DNA of 64,000 nt from Pseudomonas sp. P8_241 (GTDB lineage Bacteria > Pseudomonadota > Gammaproteobacteria > Pseudomonadales > Pseudomonadaceae), in contig NZ_CP125377.1 in NCBI RefSeq assembly GCF_034008315.1, positions 2,120,001-2,184,000 of the forward strand, in the 5' to 3' direction. A program made the translations under genes and the position numbers. The notes under the pieces were generated by a model that was not told where the DNA came from, ran no database searches, and saw only the letters and a list, made by a program, of their open reading frames with translations. Shown one piece after another: positions 52,932 through 62,977 of the stretch (positions are counted from its first letter, which is position 1; each line of letters begins with the position of its first letter).

Positions 52932-54176
52932 TCAGCTCAAACCACTGAACTCCACCACCGGCATCGTCCGTTTCATCAACACCTTGCCATCGCGCACTGA
53001 ATACAGGGGCAAACCCTGGCTGCGAATAACTTCATAGTCGCTGTCGGCGGACAGAATCAGCAGGTTCGCCGGACGCCCGCGCTCCAGTCCGTAACGCTCG
53101 CCCAGGGCCATGGCCTTGGCACTGTTGTCGGTCACCAGGTCCAGCGCGCTTTGCAAATTGCGGTAACCGAGCATGTGACAGATGTGTAAGCCCGCTTCGA
53201 GCACCCGCAGAATGTTGCCGTTGCCCAGCGGGTACCACGGGTCGACGATCGAGTCCTGGCCGAAGCACACGTTCATCCCCGCTTCCAGCAGCTCGTTGAC
53301 TCGCGTCACGCCCCGGCGCTTCGGGAAGTTGTCGAAGCGGCCTTGCAGGTGGATGCTTTCGGTGGGGCAGGAGACAAAGCTGATTCCCGAATGCCCGAGC
53401 AGGCGAAACAGCTTGGCGCAGTAGGCGTTGTCATAAGAGCCCATGGCCGTGGTGTGACTGGCGGTGACCCGCGAACCCATATCGCGGCTGCGAGCCTCTT
53501 CGGCCAGCACTTCAAGAAAACGTGAATGCGGGTCGTCGGTTTCGTCGCAATGCACATCCACCAGGCAACCGCTGCGCTCGGCCAGGTCCATGAGGAACTT
53601 CACCGAGCTCACGCCCTGATCCCGGGTGTACTCGAAGTGCGGGATGCCGCCGACCACGTCTGCACCCATGCGGATCGCTTCTTCCATCAGTTCACGGCCA
53701 TTGCGGTACGACTCGATGCCTTCCTGGGGAAACGCGACGATTTGCATGTCGACCAGGTGCCGGTTTTCCTCGCGCACCTCGAGCATGGCTTTGAGCGCCG
53801 TCAGTTGTGGGTCGGTGACGTCGACGTGAGTGCGCACGTGCTGGATGCCATGGGCGGCGAGGCTCTGGATGGTTTTACGGGCGCGGGTCTTGGTGTCTTC
53901 CTCGGTGATCGTCACCTTGCGCTCACCCCAGCACTCGATGCCTTCGAACAACGTACCACTCATGTTCCAGCGCGGTTCGCCGGCGGTCAGGGTCGCGTCG
54001 AGGTGAATGTGCGGCTCGACAAACGGCGGCACCACCAGGTTGCCGCCGGCATCCAGATCTTCGGGCCCCAGGGTCGGGGCCTCCGTCTGGCGGGCGATGC
54101 TGCTGATCAGGCCGTTCTCCAGGTACAACTCATGCAGGCCTTCCTGGTTGCGCAGACGGGCGTTGATGATGTGCAT
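52932..54176 (-). CDS. codA: Cytosine deaminase
   Basis: The 414-residue amidohydrolase closely follows E. coli CodA: VEPHIHLDATLTAGEPRWNMSGTLFEGIECW, HGIQHVRTHVDVTDPQLTALKAMLEV, VDVHCDETDDPHSRF, VTASHTTAMGSYDN, CFGQDSIVDPWYPLGNGN. The metal ligands (His pair in PHIHLD, His in HCDE, His in SHTTA, Asp in GQDS) are present. It deaminates cytosine to uracil. No codB is adjacent. ATG at 54176 has AGGA upstream. Confidence 0.92.
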   Translation of the reverse strand: MHIINARLRNQEGLHELYLENGLISSIARQTEAPTLGPEDLDAGGNLVVPPFVEPHIHLDATLTAGEPRWNMSGTLFEGIECWGERKVTITEEDTKTRARKTIQSLAAHGIQHVRTHVDVTDPQLTALKAMLEVREENRHLVDMQIVAFPQEGIESYRNGRELMEEAIRMGADVVGGIPHFEYTRDQGVSSVKFLMDLAERSGCLVDVHCDETDDPHSRFLEVLAEEARSRDMGSRVTASHTTAMGSYDNAYCAKLFRLLGHSGISFVSCPTESIHLQGRFDNFPKRRGVTRVNELLEAGMNVCFGQDSIVDPWYPLGNGNILRVLEAGLHICHMLGYRNLQSALDLVTDNSAKAMALGERYGLERGRPANLLILSADSDYEVIRSQGLPLYSVRDGKVLMKRTMPVVEFSGLS

Positions 54177-54264
54177 GAGATGAGTCCTTTTGGAAGATCG
54201 TGTAGTCGATACGTTATCCCGACTACGGCGTTCCCCGCCAGTGACATTGATCACTGTAGAACGA

Positions 54265-54357
54265 CTGTGGGAGCGAGCCTGTTCGCGATAAGCGTTTGTC
54301 TGTCACATTGATGTTCAATGTGCCGACGCTATCGCGAGCAGGCTCGCTCCCACAGGG
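54265..54357. repeat. REP inverted pair (GAGCGAGC type)
   Basis: CTGTGGGAGCGAGCCTGTTCGCGATA at 54265 and its inverse ending at 54357 lie between queD and codA. Confidence 0.85.
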
Positions 54358-54378
54358 ATATTGCGTTTGTTTGCCGGG

Positions 54379-54735
54379 TTATTCGCCGCGATAGATGCAA
54401 CCGCTGGTGCACGTCTCGTGGATGCGGATCGCGCTGAGTTCGGGCAACAACGGCTTGAGTTCTGCCCAGATGAATTTGGCCAGCACTTCGCTGGTCGGGT
54501 TTTCCAGGCCGGGGATGTCGTTCAGGTAGTTGTGGTCGAGGCGCTCGTACAGCGGCTTGAAGATCGCCTTGATCTCCGAGAAGTCACGAATCCAGCCAGT
54601 GTGAGGATCGAGATCGCCGCTCAGGTGAATCGCCACTTTGAACGAGTGACCGTGCAGGCGCCCGCACTTGTGGCCGTCCGGTACGTGGGGCAGGCGGTGG
54701 GCGGATTCGAACGTAAATTCCTTGAAGATTTCCAC
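54379..54735 (-). CDS. queD: 6-carboxytetrahydropterin synthase
   Basis: The 118-residue protein makes 6-carboxy-5,6,7,8-tetrahydropterin for queuosine synthesis from the FolE product. Zinc ligands His13, His28 and His30 ([15 protein letters not shown]) and catalytic Cys24 (GHKCGR) are visible. It has the QueD/PTPS-like ending of the single-domain bacterial form. The start is GTG at 54735. Confidence 0.94.
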   Translation of the reverse strand: MEIFKEFTFESAHRLPHVPDGHKCGRLHGHSFKVAIHLSGDLDPHTGWIRDFSEIKAIFKPLYERLDHNYLNDIPGLENPTSEVLAKFIWAELKPLLPELSAIRIHETCTSGCIYRGE

Positions 54736-54809
54736 AGTGTTTTCAGCTCTGTTGAGGTGGCGTCGCCGCAGCGATTCGGGCAGGTGGCGAGTTTAACAGC
54801 TTGTCCTGA

Positions 54810-55889
54810 CTAAAGGGTCAGCAAGCGCTCGCCAAGTCGACCGTTGGCGGCCAGTTCGAGGAACTCGTCACCCAGGCGACGGCTTTCATCCATCGTCACG
54901 CGCCAGTATTTCTGCCGGCTCGGGGCATCGCCCATGAAACGCTTGAAGTCATTACGGTCCGGCAGTTTGCCGTAGGGCAGGCGCGCCAGGTATTCCTTCG
55001 AAGGCGCCAGCAACAGCACATTCTGCAAGCGCTTGGGGCAGGCGCGGCGCCACGGCAGGGTCTTATCGAACCAGCCGGGTACGACCCGGTCGGTGAAGTG
55101 CGGATAGAGCACGATGTCTTTGCCGCTGTAGGGCAGGTCGAGGTGATAGTCCAGCAGACCGCCGTCGCGAAACGTGCCCGCGCCGGCACCTGGCAGGTCG
55201 CGCACGCCTTCCATCACCATCGGAATCGAGCCTGAGGCCAGCAGGGCCTGGCGCAGGTTGCCGGTGTTGAGGGCGATGAAGCGCGAGGGAAAGTCGTTCA
55301 AGGCCTCAACCGGTGGTGCCCGTCGCGGGTCATGGAGGATCAGGCGTTCGAAGTGTCGGGCCAGGCGGGCGCGACCGCGCAGGTTGTCGGCGATCACGGA
55401 TGAAAGGCCCAGGCCCAGTCGGCCGCGATGATCGTCCGCGAGCAAACCGTGGCTTTTGACCACCATGATGTTCAGCCGGTAATCGTTGTTGTCCAGGATC
55501 GCAGCATCGCGGCCCTCAAGCAGGTCATCGAGCATGCGCTGCGAACTCAAGCTGATCTGCGCCATGGTCACGCCTTTGGCGAAGTTCTGCTCGGTATACA
55601 ACTTCCCGAGACGGCGGATGCCTTCGGCGGCGTCCGGCAGGCAGGCGCTGGCGAAGCGCCAGGAACCCACCGAGGCACCGATCAGTGAACGCTCCCGTGG
55701 CGCCGACGGCAGCCATTCACCGAACAGCGCCAGGTCCAGACCTTGAATCCCCAGTGCCTTCGGCCCGCCCGCCGCGCCGGGCAGGGTGCCGACGTCGGCA
55801 GCGTTCAGGCCGTTTTCACGGATGCGCGCCAAGGCACGAGGACCGGCCTTGAGCGTCAGGGAGGGAAACTTGATGTGGATGGCGGTCAT
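54810..55889 (-). CDS. Patatin-like phospholipase
   Basis: The 359-residue protein has the patatin elements: oxyanion loop GAAGGPKALGIQGLD (38-52), the nucleophile elbow GASVG (71-75, Ser73) and the catalytic Asp in DGGLLDYHLD. It would hydrolyse acyl esters of lipids. No signal peptide is seen. ATG at 55889 is the start of family similarity; the upstream frame runs into a REP element. Confidence 0.88.
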   Translation of the reverse strand: MTAIHIKFPSLTLKAGPRALARIRENGLNAADVGTLPGAAGGPKALGIQGLDLALFGEWLPSAPRERSLIGASVGSWRFASACLPDAAEGIRRLGKLYTEQNFAKGVTMAQISLSSQRMLDDLLEGRDAAILDNNDYRLNIMVVKSHGLLADDHRGRLGLGLSSVIADNLRGRARLARHFERLILHDPRRAPPVEALNDFPSRFIALNTGNLRQALLASGSIPMVMEGVRDLPGAGAGTFRDGGLLDYHLDLPYSGKDIVLYPHFTDRVVPGWFDKTLPWRRACPKRLQNVLLLAPSKEYLARLPYGKLPDRNDFKRFMGDAPSRQKYWRVTMDESRRLGDEFLELAANGRLGERLLTL

Positions 55890-55906
55890 ACCGGTCTCTG
55901 TGTCTG

Positions 55907-56002
55907 TGCAGGAGCAGCCGAAGGCTGCGATCTTTGGAGGTTTCGCCTGACGACTCAAGTGAATTCGAGAAAAAGATCGCAGCCTGCGGCAGCTCCTACA
56001 GG
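55907..56002. repeat. REP inverted pair (GCTGCGATCTTTT type)
   Basis: GTGCAGGAGCAGCCGAAGGCTGCGATC at 55907 and AAAAGATCGCAGCCTGCGGCAGCTCCTACAGG ending at 56002 lie between the divergent patatin and PepSY genes. Confidence 0.8.
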
Positions 56003-56100
56003 TTTTGCGGGGTGGCCAATGATGGCCATTCAGTTTCAATTAAGTTCACCCAGTTAACGTGGCTCGCGTACGCAACACCGAAAAGAATATGGAGATACCC

Positions 56101-56409
56101 ATGAAAACCCTGACTGCCCTGTTCACCGCGTCCGTCATCGGCCTGACCGTCAGTGTCGCCCATGCTCGCGACCTCGGCCCCGATGAAGCCCTGAGATTGC
56201 GCGACGCTGGTACCATTGTGTCTTTCGAGAAGCTCAACGCCACCGCACTGGCCAAACACCCAGGCTCGACCGTGACTGAAACCGAACTGGAAGAAGAGTA
56301 CGGCAAGTACATCTATCAGGTGGAGCTGCGCGATCCGCAGGGCATTCACTGGGATGTGGAATTAGACGCGGTCAGCGGGCAGGTACTCAAGGATCATCAG
56401 GATTCGTAA
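56101..56409 (+). CDS. PepSY-domain periplasmic protein 1
   Basis: The 102-residue protein has a signal peptide (MKTLTALFTASVIGLTVSVAHA) and one PepSY domain (LGPDEALRLRDAGTIVSFEKLNATALAKHPGSTVTETELEEEYGKYIYQVELRDPQGIHWDVELDAVSGQVL). PepSY proteins are inhibitory or sensing partners in the periplasm. It shares an ATGA-type overlap with the next PepSY gene, and both precede a two-component system. Confidence 0.9.
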   Translation: MKTLTALFTASVIGLTVSVAHARDLGPDEALRLRDAGTIVSFEKLNATALAKHPGSTVTETELEEEYGKYIYQVELRDPQGIHWDVELDAVSGQVLKDHQDS

Positions 56410-56729
56410 TGAAGGTGTTTTTTTCCAAGCGATGTGCCGGCGCTCGAATCGCCCTGGTGCTTCTGGCGTTTTGCTCGGTGGTGATGGCCCGCGACCTGGA
56501 TCAGGACGAAGCTTTGCGCCTGCGTCAGCAAGGCGTGATCCTGCCGCTGGAACAATTGCTGCAACAGGCACTGGACCGCTACCCCGGCGCGAAACTGCTG
56601 GAAGCCGAGCTTGAAGAGAAACACGACGTCTACATTTATGAAGTCGAGTTACTGACCACCGAAGGCGTGGTCCGTGAACTGGACATCAACGCCACCACCG
56701 GCCAACTGATCAAAGACAAGGAAGATTGA
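56409..56729 (+). CDS. PepSY-domain periplasmic protein 2
   Basis: The 106-residue paralog has a signal peptide (KRCAGARIALVLLAFCSVVMA) and the same plan as protein 1 (LDQDEALRLRQQGVILPLEQLLQQALDRYPGAKLLEAELEEKHDVYIYEVELLTTEGVVRELDINATTGQLIKDKED). Its ATG shares the final A of the preceding stop. The response regulator starts 3 bases after its stop. Confidence 0.9.
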   Translation: MKVFFSKRCAGARIALVLLAFCSVVMARDLDQDEALRLRQQGVILPLEQLLQQALDRYPGAKLLEAELEEKHDVYIYEVELLTTEGVVRELDINATTGQLIKDKED

Positions 56730-56732
56730 CCG

Positions 56733-57401
56733 ATGCGTTTGCTTCTGGTGGAAGACCATGTCCCCCTGGCCGATGAACTGTTGGCCGGCCTCAACCGTCA
56801 GGGCTACGCCGTGGACTGGCTGGCCGACGGGCGCGATGCGCTGCATCAGGGCAGCACCGAACCCTACGACCTGATCATCCTCGACCTCGGTTTGCCGGGG
56901 GTGCCGGGGCTGGACGTGCTGGCGCAATGGCGGGCGGACGGACTGGCGACGCCGGTGCTGGTCCTTACCGCACGCGGCTCCTGGGCGGAACGTATCGAAG
57001 GTCTCAAGGCTGGCGCCGACGATTACCTGACCAAACCCTTCCATCCCGAAGAGCTGCACTTACGCATTCAGGCCCTGTTGCGCCGCTCCCACGGCCAGGC
57101 CAACCAGCCGACCCTCAAGGCCGCCGGGTTGCATCTGGACGAAGGTCGCCAGTGCGTTGTCCGCGACGGCGCCGACATTCAACTGACAGCCGCGGAATTC
57201 CGCCTGCTGCGTTATTTCATGCTGCACCCGGAGCAGATCCTCTCCAAAAGCCATCTCGCCGAGCATCTTTATGATGGCGAAACCGAGCGCGACTCCAATG
57301 TGCTGGAAGTTCACGTTAACCATCTGCGGCGCAAACTTGGCAAAAGCGTGATCGAAACCCGTCGTGGCCAGGGTTATCTGTTCGGTGGGCTGGCTCAGTG
57401 A
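56733..57401 (+). CDS. OmpR/PhoB family response regulator
   Basis: The 222-residue regulator has a receiver domain with phospho-acceptor Asp51 ([14 protein letters not shown]), [32 protein letters not shown] with the conserved Lys, and a winged-helix output ([53 protein letters not shown]). It pairs with the sensor kinase, overlapping it in GTGA. PepSY-PepSY-regulator-kinase order recalls the bqs/car iron/calcium system of P. aeruginosa; that is only an inference. Confidence 0.93.
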   Translation: MRLLLVEDHVPLADELLAGLNRQGYAVDWLADGRDALHQGSTEPYDLIILDLGLPGVPGLDVLAQWRADGLATPVLVLTARGSWAERIEGLKAGADDYLTKPFHPEELHLRIQALLRRSHGQANQPTLKAAGLHLDEGRQCVVRDGADIQLTAAEFRLLRYFMLHPEQILSKSHLAEHLYDGETERDSNVLEVHVNHLRRKLGKSVIETRRGQGYLFGGLAQ

Positions 57402-58714
57402 GATCAATCCAGCGGCGCTTGAGTCTGGGTCTGATCAGCGTGATGGTGATCGTCGGCCTGGTGCTGGCGCAATCGAGTTCATGGCTGTTCGAAATGGGGT
57501 TGCAGCGCTACCTCGAAGCCGGGCTGCGCAACGACAGCGAAAGCCTGCTGGTGGCGCTGGTGCGTGGGCCGCAAGGCTTGCAGCTGGATGAGCGGCACTT
57601 GTCCCCGGCCTACCAGCGGCCATTTTCCGGGCATTACTTCCGCATCGATTTCGCCGACAACCATTGGCGTTCCCGCTCATTGTGGGATCAGGAGTTGCCA
57701 AAACTCGATCAGCCGGGCTTGCACAGCAATCTGCAACTGGGGCCGGAAGGGCAGCAGTTGCTGGTGTTGCGCACTGACTACCGGCGCCTTGGCCAGTCGA
57801 TTTCGATCAGCGTCGCCCAGGATTACACGCCAGTGCGCGAGAGTTTCCGGCGCATGCAGCAACTCGGTCTGGCCCTCGGACTGGCAGGGCTGGTGCTGAT
57901 TCTGCTGCTGCAACGGTTCACCGTGCGCCGCGCTTTGCGACCGCTGGAAAAGGCCCGCGAGCAGATTGCCCAGTTGCAACAGGGCCAGCGTTCGCAACTC
58001 GATGATCAAGTGCCGGTGGAGCTGGAACCGCTGGTGGCGCAGATCAACCATTTGCTGGCGCACACCGAGGACAGTCTCAAGCGCTCGCGCAATGCCTTGG
58101 GCAATCTCGGTCACGCCCTGAAGACACCGCTGGCGGTGTTGTTGAGCCTGGCCTCCAGCGAGCAACTCGACGCTCACCCACAACTGCGCAAAGTCCTCCA
58201 GGCGCAACTGGAGCAAGTCCAGCAACGGCTCAATCGCGAGCTCAACCGGGCGCGGCTGTCCGGCGATGCGCTGCCGGGCGCGCTGTTTGATTGCGACGCC
58301 GAACTGCCGGGGTTGCTCGCGACCTTGAACATGATCCATGGCGAACACCTGGCGCTGAGCTACCGGGCGCCGGCCGGATTGCAGTTGCCGTGGGATCGCG
58401 AAGACTTGCTGGAGCTGCTGGGCAACCTGCTGGATAACGCCTGCAAATGGGCGGATGCCGAAGTGCGTTTGAGCGTTGTCGAGACGACTGATGGGTTTGA
58501 ACTCAGCGTTGAAGACGACGGGCCGGGCATCCCCGAAGACCGTCGAGATCAAGTCTTCAGTCGCGGTGCGCGGCTGGATGAGCAAACCGATGGGCATGGG
58601 TTGGGGTTGGGTATCGTGCGCGACATCGTCGATACCTGGGGCGGCCGGTTATCGCTGGTGGAGAGCGAGTGGGGTGGGTTGAAAGTGGCTATCGAGTTGC
58701 CAAAACGCGGCTGA
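57398..58714 (+). CDS. Sensor histidine kinase
   Basis: The 438-residue kinase has membrane segments at about 10-30 and 156-172 enclosing a periplasmic sensor of about 125 residues ([30 protein letters not shown] to [16 protein letters not shown]). A HAMP-like linker ([23 protein letters not shown]), phospho-acceptor His239 ([12 protein letters not shown]) and an ATPase domain ([46 protein letters not shown]) follow. I see no RExxE iron motif in the sensor. The start is GTG at 57398. Confidence 0.93.
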   Translation: MRSIQRRLSLGLISVMVIVGLVLAQSSSWLFEMGLQRYLEAGLRNDSESLLVALVRGPQGLQLDERHLSPAYQRPFSGHYFRIDFADNHWRSRSLWDQELPKLDQPGLHSNLQLGPEGQQLLVLRTDYRRLGQSISISVAQDYTPVRESFRRMQQLGLALGLAGLVLILLLQRFTVRRALRPLEKAREQIAQLQQGQRSQLDDQVPVELEPLVAQINHLLAHTEDSLKRSRNALGNLGHALKTPLAVLLSLASSEQLDAHPQLRKVLQAQLEQVQQRLNRELNRARLSGDALPGALFDCDAELPGLLATLNMIHGEHLALSYRAPAGLQLPWDREDLLELLGNLLDNACKWADAEVRLSVVETTDGFELSVEDDGPGIPEDRRDQVFSRGARLDEQTDGHGLGLGIVRDIVDTWGGRLSLVESEWGGLKVAIELPKRG

Positions 58715-58730
58715 AGCCGCACCGCAAAAC

Positions 58731-58821
58731 CTGTAGGAGCGAGCTTGCTCGCGATGGCGGTCTGACCGTCACATCAATGTCGAATGTGCCGACGCTATCG
58801 CGAGCAAGCTTGCTCCTACAG
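58731..58821. repeat. REP inverted pair (GAGCGAGC type)
   Basis: CTGTAGGAGCGAGCTTGCTCGCGATGG at 58731 and its inverse ending at 58821 lie between convergent genes. Confidence 0.85.
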
Positions 58822-58841
58822 TGAACTGTGTTGTGCCAGGT

Positions 58842-60518
58842 TCAGGTGTGATGAATCTCCCGATCCTTGGTTTCAGGCATGAAGAAAATCCCCAGCACGG
58901 CCGTCATCACCGCGATGACGATCGGATACCACAGGCCGTAGTAGATATCCCCCGTGGCCGCCACCATGGCAAACGCCACCGTCGGCAGAAAGCCACCGAA
59001 CCAGCCGTTGCCGATGTGATAAGGCAGTGACATCGAGGTGTAGCGGATGCGCGCCGGGAACAGTTCCACCAGCCAGGCAGCAATCGGCCCGTAGACCATG
59101 GTCACGTAGATCACCAGGATGGTCAGGAGCAGCAGCACCATCGGATAGTTGGTTTTCGCCGGATCGGCCTTCTCGGGATAACCCGCTTCCTTGAGCGCTG
59201 TGGCGAGGGTCGCGGTAAAGGCGTCGTTTTGGGTCTTGAAGTCGGCGGCCGGCATGCCGGTGCCCTCGAAACTCTGGATCACTTTCTCGCCAATGCGCAC
59301 CTGCGCCACGGTGCCCGGCTCGGCGCTCACGTTCTTGTAGGGGATGGCCCGTTTGGCCAGTATGGTCTTGGCCAAGTCGCAGGAACTGGTGAATTTGGCC
59401 TTGCCCACCGGGTCGAACTGGAAGGAGCACTGATCGGGGTTGGCGACCACCGTGACCGGGTTCTTCTCCTGCGCGATGAATACATCGGGATTACCGTACT
59501 GAGTCAGCGCATGGAAGATCGGGAAGTAGGTCAGGGCCGCGATGATGCACCCGGCCATGATGATGCCCTTGCGGCCGATGCGGTCGGAGAGGCTGCCGAA
59601 TATCACAAAGAACGGCGTGCCGATCAGCAGCGAGCCGGCAATCAGCAGGTTCGCGGTCTGCGGGTCGATCTTCAGCGTCTGCAACAGGAAGAACAGCGCA
59701 TAGAACTGCCCGGTGTACCAGACAACGGCCTGGCCGGCGGTGCCGCCGAGCAGGGCCATGATGACGATCTTCAGGTTATCCCAGCGGGCGAAGGATTCGG
59801 TCAACGGTGCCTTGGACGACTTGCCTTCGGCCTTCATTTTCAGGAACACCGGCGACTCGTTGAGCTGCAAGCGGATGTACACCGAGACGATCAGCAACAG
59901 GATCGACAGCAGGAAAGGGATGCGCCAGCCCCAGGCTTCAAACGCTTCTGTGCCCAGAACGGTGCGGCAGGTGAGGATCACCAGCAGCGACAGAAACAGG
60001 CCCAGGGTCGCGGTGGTCTGAATCCATGAAGTGAAAAACCCCCGTTTGCCTTTGGGCGCATGTTCGGCCACATAAGTCGCCGCGCCGCCGTACTCACCGC
60101 CCAGCGCCAGACCTTGCAGCAAGCGCAGGGTGATCAGAATGACCGGGGCCGCCACGCCGATGGTCGCGTAGCCGGGCAGCAAGCCCACCACCGCCGTCGA
60201 TACGCCCATGATCACAATGGTGATGAGGAAGGTGTGTTTGCGGCCGATCATGTCACCCAGGCGCCCAAACACAATCGCCCCGAAAGGCCGGACGGCAAAG
60301 CCTGCGGCGAAGGCGAGCAGGGCGAAGATGAAGGACGTGGTCTCGTTGACGCCGGCGAAGAAGTGCTTGGCGATGATCGCGGCGAGTGAGCCGTACAGGT
60401 AAAAGTCGTACCACTCGAACACGGTGCCCAAGGACGAGGCGAAGATGACCTTGCGCTCCTCCTTGGTCATCCCTCGGTTGGGCGTGCTGCCCGTGGTTGT
60501 ATTGTCGATTGCCGCCAT
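58842..60518 (-). CDS. MHS-type MFS transporter with large extracytoplasmic insert
   Basis: The 558-residue carrier belongs to the metabolite:H+ symporter group (ProP, ShiA, KgtP): SSLGTVFEWYDFYLYGSLAAIIAKHFF, FAAGFAVRPFGAIVFGRLGDMIGRKHTFL, LRLLQGLALGGEYGGAATYVAEHAP. Relatives are about 430-450 residues; the extra length is a soluble loop of roughly 110 residues after segment 8 (from NPDVFIAQEKNPVTVV to EKADPAKTNYP) with two Cys that could form a disulfide. The substrate, probably an organic acid or zwitterion, is unknown. ATG at 60518 has GGAGA upstream. Confidence 0.87.
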   Translation of the reverse strand: MAAIDNTTTGSTPNRGMTKEERKVIFASSLGTVFEWYDFYLYGSLAAIIAKHFFAGVNETTSFIFALLAFAAGFAVRPFGAIVFGRLGDMIGRKHTFLITIVIMGVSTAVVGLLPGYATIGVAAPVILITLRLLQGLALGGEYGGAATYVAEHAPKGKRGFFTSWIQTTATLGLFLSLLVILTCRTVLGTEAFEAWGWRIPFLLSILLLIVSVYIRLQLNESPVFLKMKAEGKSSKAPLTESFARWDNLKIVIMALLGGTAGQAVVWYTGQFYALFFLLQTLKIDPQTANLLIAGSLLIGTPFFVIFGSLSDRIGRKGIIMAGCIIAALTYFPIFHALTQYGNPDVFIAQEKNPVTVVANPDQCSFQFDPVGKAKFTSSCDLAKTILAKRAIPYKNVSAEPGTVAQVRIGEKVIQSFEGTGMPAADFKTQNDAFTATLATALKEAGYPEKADPAKTNYPMVLLLLTILVIYVTMVYGPIAAWLVELFPARIRYTSMSLPYHIGNGWFGGFLPTVAFAMVAATGDIYYGLWYPIVIAVMTAVLGIFFMPETKDREIHHT

Positions 60519-60829
60519 GAGTGTTCTCCGTGGTTCTTGTTTTAGGCCGGAGCACCTCTCAATTGTTGCCGCACCCTGGCCCTGGGGCTGATGTCATCGG
60601 ATTACCAGTCTTGCAGACAAGTGACGCCTCGGAACGTTGCAAGGTTCCTAGAAGCTTAATCAGGTTCTGGTAGATATCCACTCGCCATCATTGAGTGCGG
60701 ACAAAAACCTGAAGGAGCGAGCTTGCTTGTGGAAATCGTCAACAATACCGCGGGGAATCTGACTCCCCGCGGCGCCCTCGGGTTTTTCGCGAGCAGGCTC
60801 GCTCCTACAGGGGATGTTTTTGCGGGTGC
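60519..60829. other. Intergenic region with REP pair
   Basis: This 311-bp gap upstream of the MHS carrier gene contains a REP pair in its right third (60710-60813). I see no gene in it and no clear promoter match. Confidence 0.6.
60710..60813. repeat. REP inverted pair (GAGCGAGC type)
   Basis: A diverged left copy (CTGAAGGAGCGAGCTTGCTTGTGG) and a full right copy ending CTCGCTCCTACAGGG bracket about 50 bases. Confidence 0.8.
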
Positions 60830-62977
60830 TTAAACGCGGAACTGATCCATCAAACTCTGCTGCTGATTGGCCAGACTGTTGAGCGACTGGCTGACCCGCG
60901 CCGATTCGTTGGCCTGGCCGGACAAAGACTCGGTCACGTCGCGAATGGTCGCCACGTTGTTGTTGATTTCCTCGGCCACCGCGCTTTGTTCTTCGGCGGC
61001 GCTGGCGATCTGCATATTCATGTCGTTGATCACCGTGACTGCGTCACCGATCTGGCGCAGCGCCGTCACGGCCTGGCCGACTTGCTCGACGCTGCCCTGG
61101 GCCTGGCGATGGCTGTTGTTCATCGAACCCACCACCTCCTGAGTGCCGCTTTGCAGTTGCTCGATCACCACGCGGGTTTCTTCCACGGACTCCTGGGTTC
61201 GTCGCGCCAGATTGCGCACTTCGTCGGCCACCACGGCGAATCCGCGGCCGGCTTCTCCGGCCCGGGCCGCTTCGATCGCGGCGTTGAGTGCCAGCAGGTT
61301 GGTTTGTTCGGCGATGGCGCGGATCACTTCCAGCACTGAGCCGATTTTTTCGCTGTTGGCTGCCAGGCCTTCGACCTGGACCATCGCCGCGCTCATGTCG
61401 GCGGCGAGGTTGTCGATGCTGGCGGTGGTGCGGTCGATCACGGTCAGGCCCTGGCGCGTCGCCTGATCGGCGTCGCGGGCGGCGTGGGCGGCTTGCGCGG
61501 CGCTGCGGGCGACATCCTGGGCGGTGGCACTCATTTCGTGGGACGCGGTCGCGACCTGATCGACCTGACGGTACTGCTGCTCCATGCCGGCGCTGGTCTG
61601 GGTGGCAATGGCGGAGGACTGGTCAGCGGTGTCACGTGCGTCCTGAACCGAGCGTTTGACGTCGGCAATGATCGGTTGCAGTTTGTCGAGGAAACGGTTG
61701 AACCAGCCGGCCAACTGGCCCAGTTCATCCTGCTTGTCATAGGCCAGGCGGCGAGTCAGGTCTCCTTCGCCGCTGGCGATGTCTTCGAGCATGTGCGCGA
61801 CGCCGAGGATCGGCTTGGTGACGCTGCGAGCCATTAACCACACCATCAACAATCCGATCAGCGCCGCGAGCACGCCCAGGCCAAGTTCCATCAGGGTGCC
61901 GGCGGTGTTGCTTTCATCCAGTTGCTTTTTCAGCACTTGCGCGGGACCGACCAGGACCTTCTCCGGTACGTCGAGCAGCACGCCCCAGGATTTTCCGCCC
62001 GGAATCGGCTGGAACGGCGCCAGTACTTTCAGTTGGTGATTGCTGTGCAGGCTGGTGGTTGTGCTGCTGGCGGTGAGCAGGCGCAGCAGCTCGGCACCGC
62101 TGGTCCTGTCGACGGTATCCAGGCGCTGGCTGAGCTTGCCGGCGTCGGGGCTGTAACCGGCCAGTAAACCGGCGGGACTGATGATGCTGACGTTGGTCTG
62201 GCCGTCGTAAAGTTTTTTACTCGCGCTCTGACTGAGGGTTTGCAGGCTGTTGAGGTTGATGTCCACCGACAGCGAGGCAATGACTTTGCCGTTGACCAAC
62301 AACGGGAAGACGATGCTGGTCATCAGCACGTTCTGGCCGTCGATCTCATAGAAGTAAGGTTCGATCACGCATGGCTTGAGCGTTGTGCGTGGGCAGGTGA
62401 ACCAGGCGTTGGCCGCTTCGCCGCTGGGGCCGGTGCGGGTGTCGGCCATGTCCGATTCCGGCAGCGCCATCGACGTCACTTTTCCTGGCGTTGGCTGTGA
62501 CCAATACAGGGCAAAACGGCCCTTGTCATTGCTGCCCAGTTCGGCCTGGCCGCTGAACAGTTCGTCCTTGCCGTCCAGCCCATTGGGTTCGAACACCAGC
62601 GACAGGCCGAGCAGTTCCGGATTGGCTTGCAGGGCCGACTTGACCTGGCGGGTCAGGTCTTCACGCAGGTCGAAGGCATCGAGGAAGCGTTTTTCGGCTT
62701 GATCACGCAAAAACAACACCTGCCGTGAAAAGCCATGGCCGTACTGATAGGCGTCCATGAATTGTTGGCGAATGCCCAGCGCCTGGTTTTCGCCCTGGGA
62801 CTCGATCCGCGCCTGGGCCGCGTCGGTCAGCATCTCCATGCTCGAGGCTTTCACCAGCGCAGAGCTGTGCTCCATGCGATACAGCGAAAGACCCACCAGC
62901 AGGGTCACGACACCGGCCAGGCAGAGCCCGGTCAGCAGGGTGATTTTCCATTGAATGGAAAGTTGTCTGAGCGACAT
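60830..62977 (-). CDS. Methyl-accepting chemotaxis protein (dCache type)
   Basis: The 715-residue chemoreceptor has a membrane segment at about 11-31, a large periplasmic double-Cache-like sensor (about 40-365, with [21 protein letters not shown] and [51 protein letters not shown]) and a second segment at about 368-388. A HAMP domain ([28 protein letters not shown]) and the signalling hairpin ([44 protein letters not shown]) follow. Relatives sense amino acids or polyamines; the ligand is unassigned. Confidence 0.93.
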   Translation of the reverse strand: MSLRQLSIQWKITLLTGLCLAGVVTLLVGLSLYRMEHSSALVKASSMEMLTDAAQARIESQGENQALGIRQQFMDAYQYGHGFSRQVLFLRDQAEKRFLDAFDLREDLTRQVKSALQANPELLGLSLVFEPNGLDGKDELFSGQAELGSNDKGRFALYWSQPTPGKVTSMALPESDMADTRTGPSGEAANAWFTCPRTTLKPCVIEPYFYEIDGQNVLMTSIVFPLLVNGKVIASLSVDINLNSLQTLSQSASKKLYDGQTNVSIISPAGLLAGYSPDAGKLSQRLDTVDRTSGAELLRLLTASSTTTSLHSNHQLKVLAPFQPIPGGKSWGVLLDVPEKVLVGPAQVLKKQLDESNTAGTLMELGLGVLAALIGLLMVWLMARSVTKPILGVAHMLEDIASGEGDLTRRLAYDKQDELGQLAGWFNRFLDKLQPIIADVKRSVQDARDTADQSSAIATQTSAGMEQQYRQVDQVATASHEMSATAQDVARSAAQAAHAARDADQATRQGLTVIDRTTASIDNLAADMSAAMVQVEGLAANSEKIGSVLEVIRAIAEQTNLLALNAAIEAARAGEAGRGFAVVADEVRNLARRTQESVEETRVVIEQLQSGTQEVVGSMNNSHRQAQGSVEQVGQAVTALRQIGDAVTVINDMNMQIASAAEEQSAVAEEINNNVATIRDVTESLSGQANESARVSQSLNSLANQQQSLMDQFRV

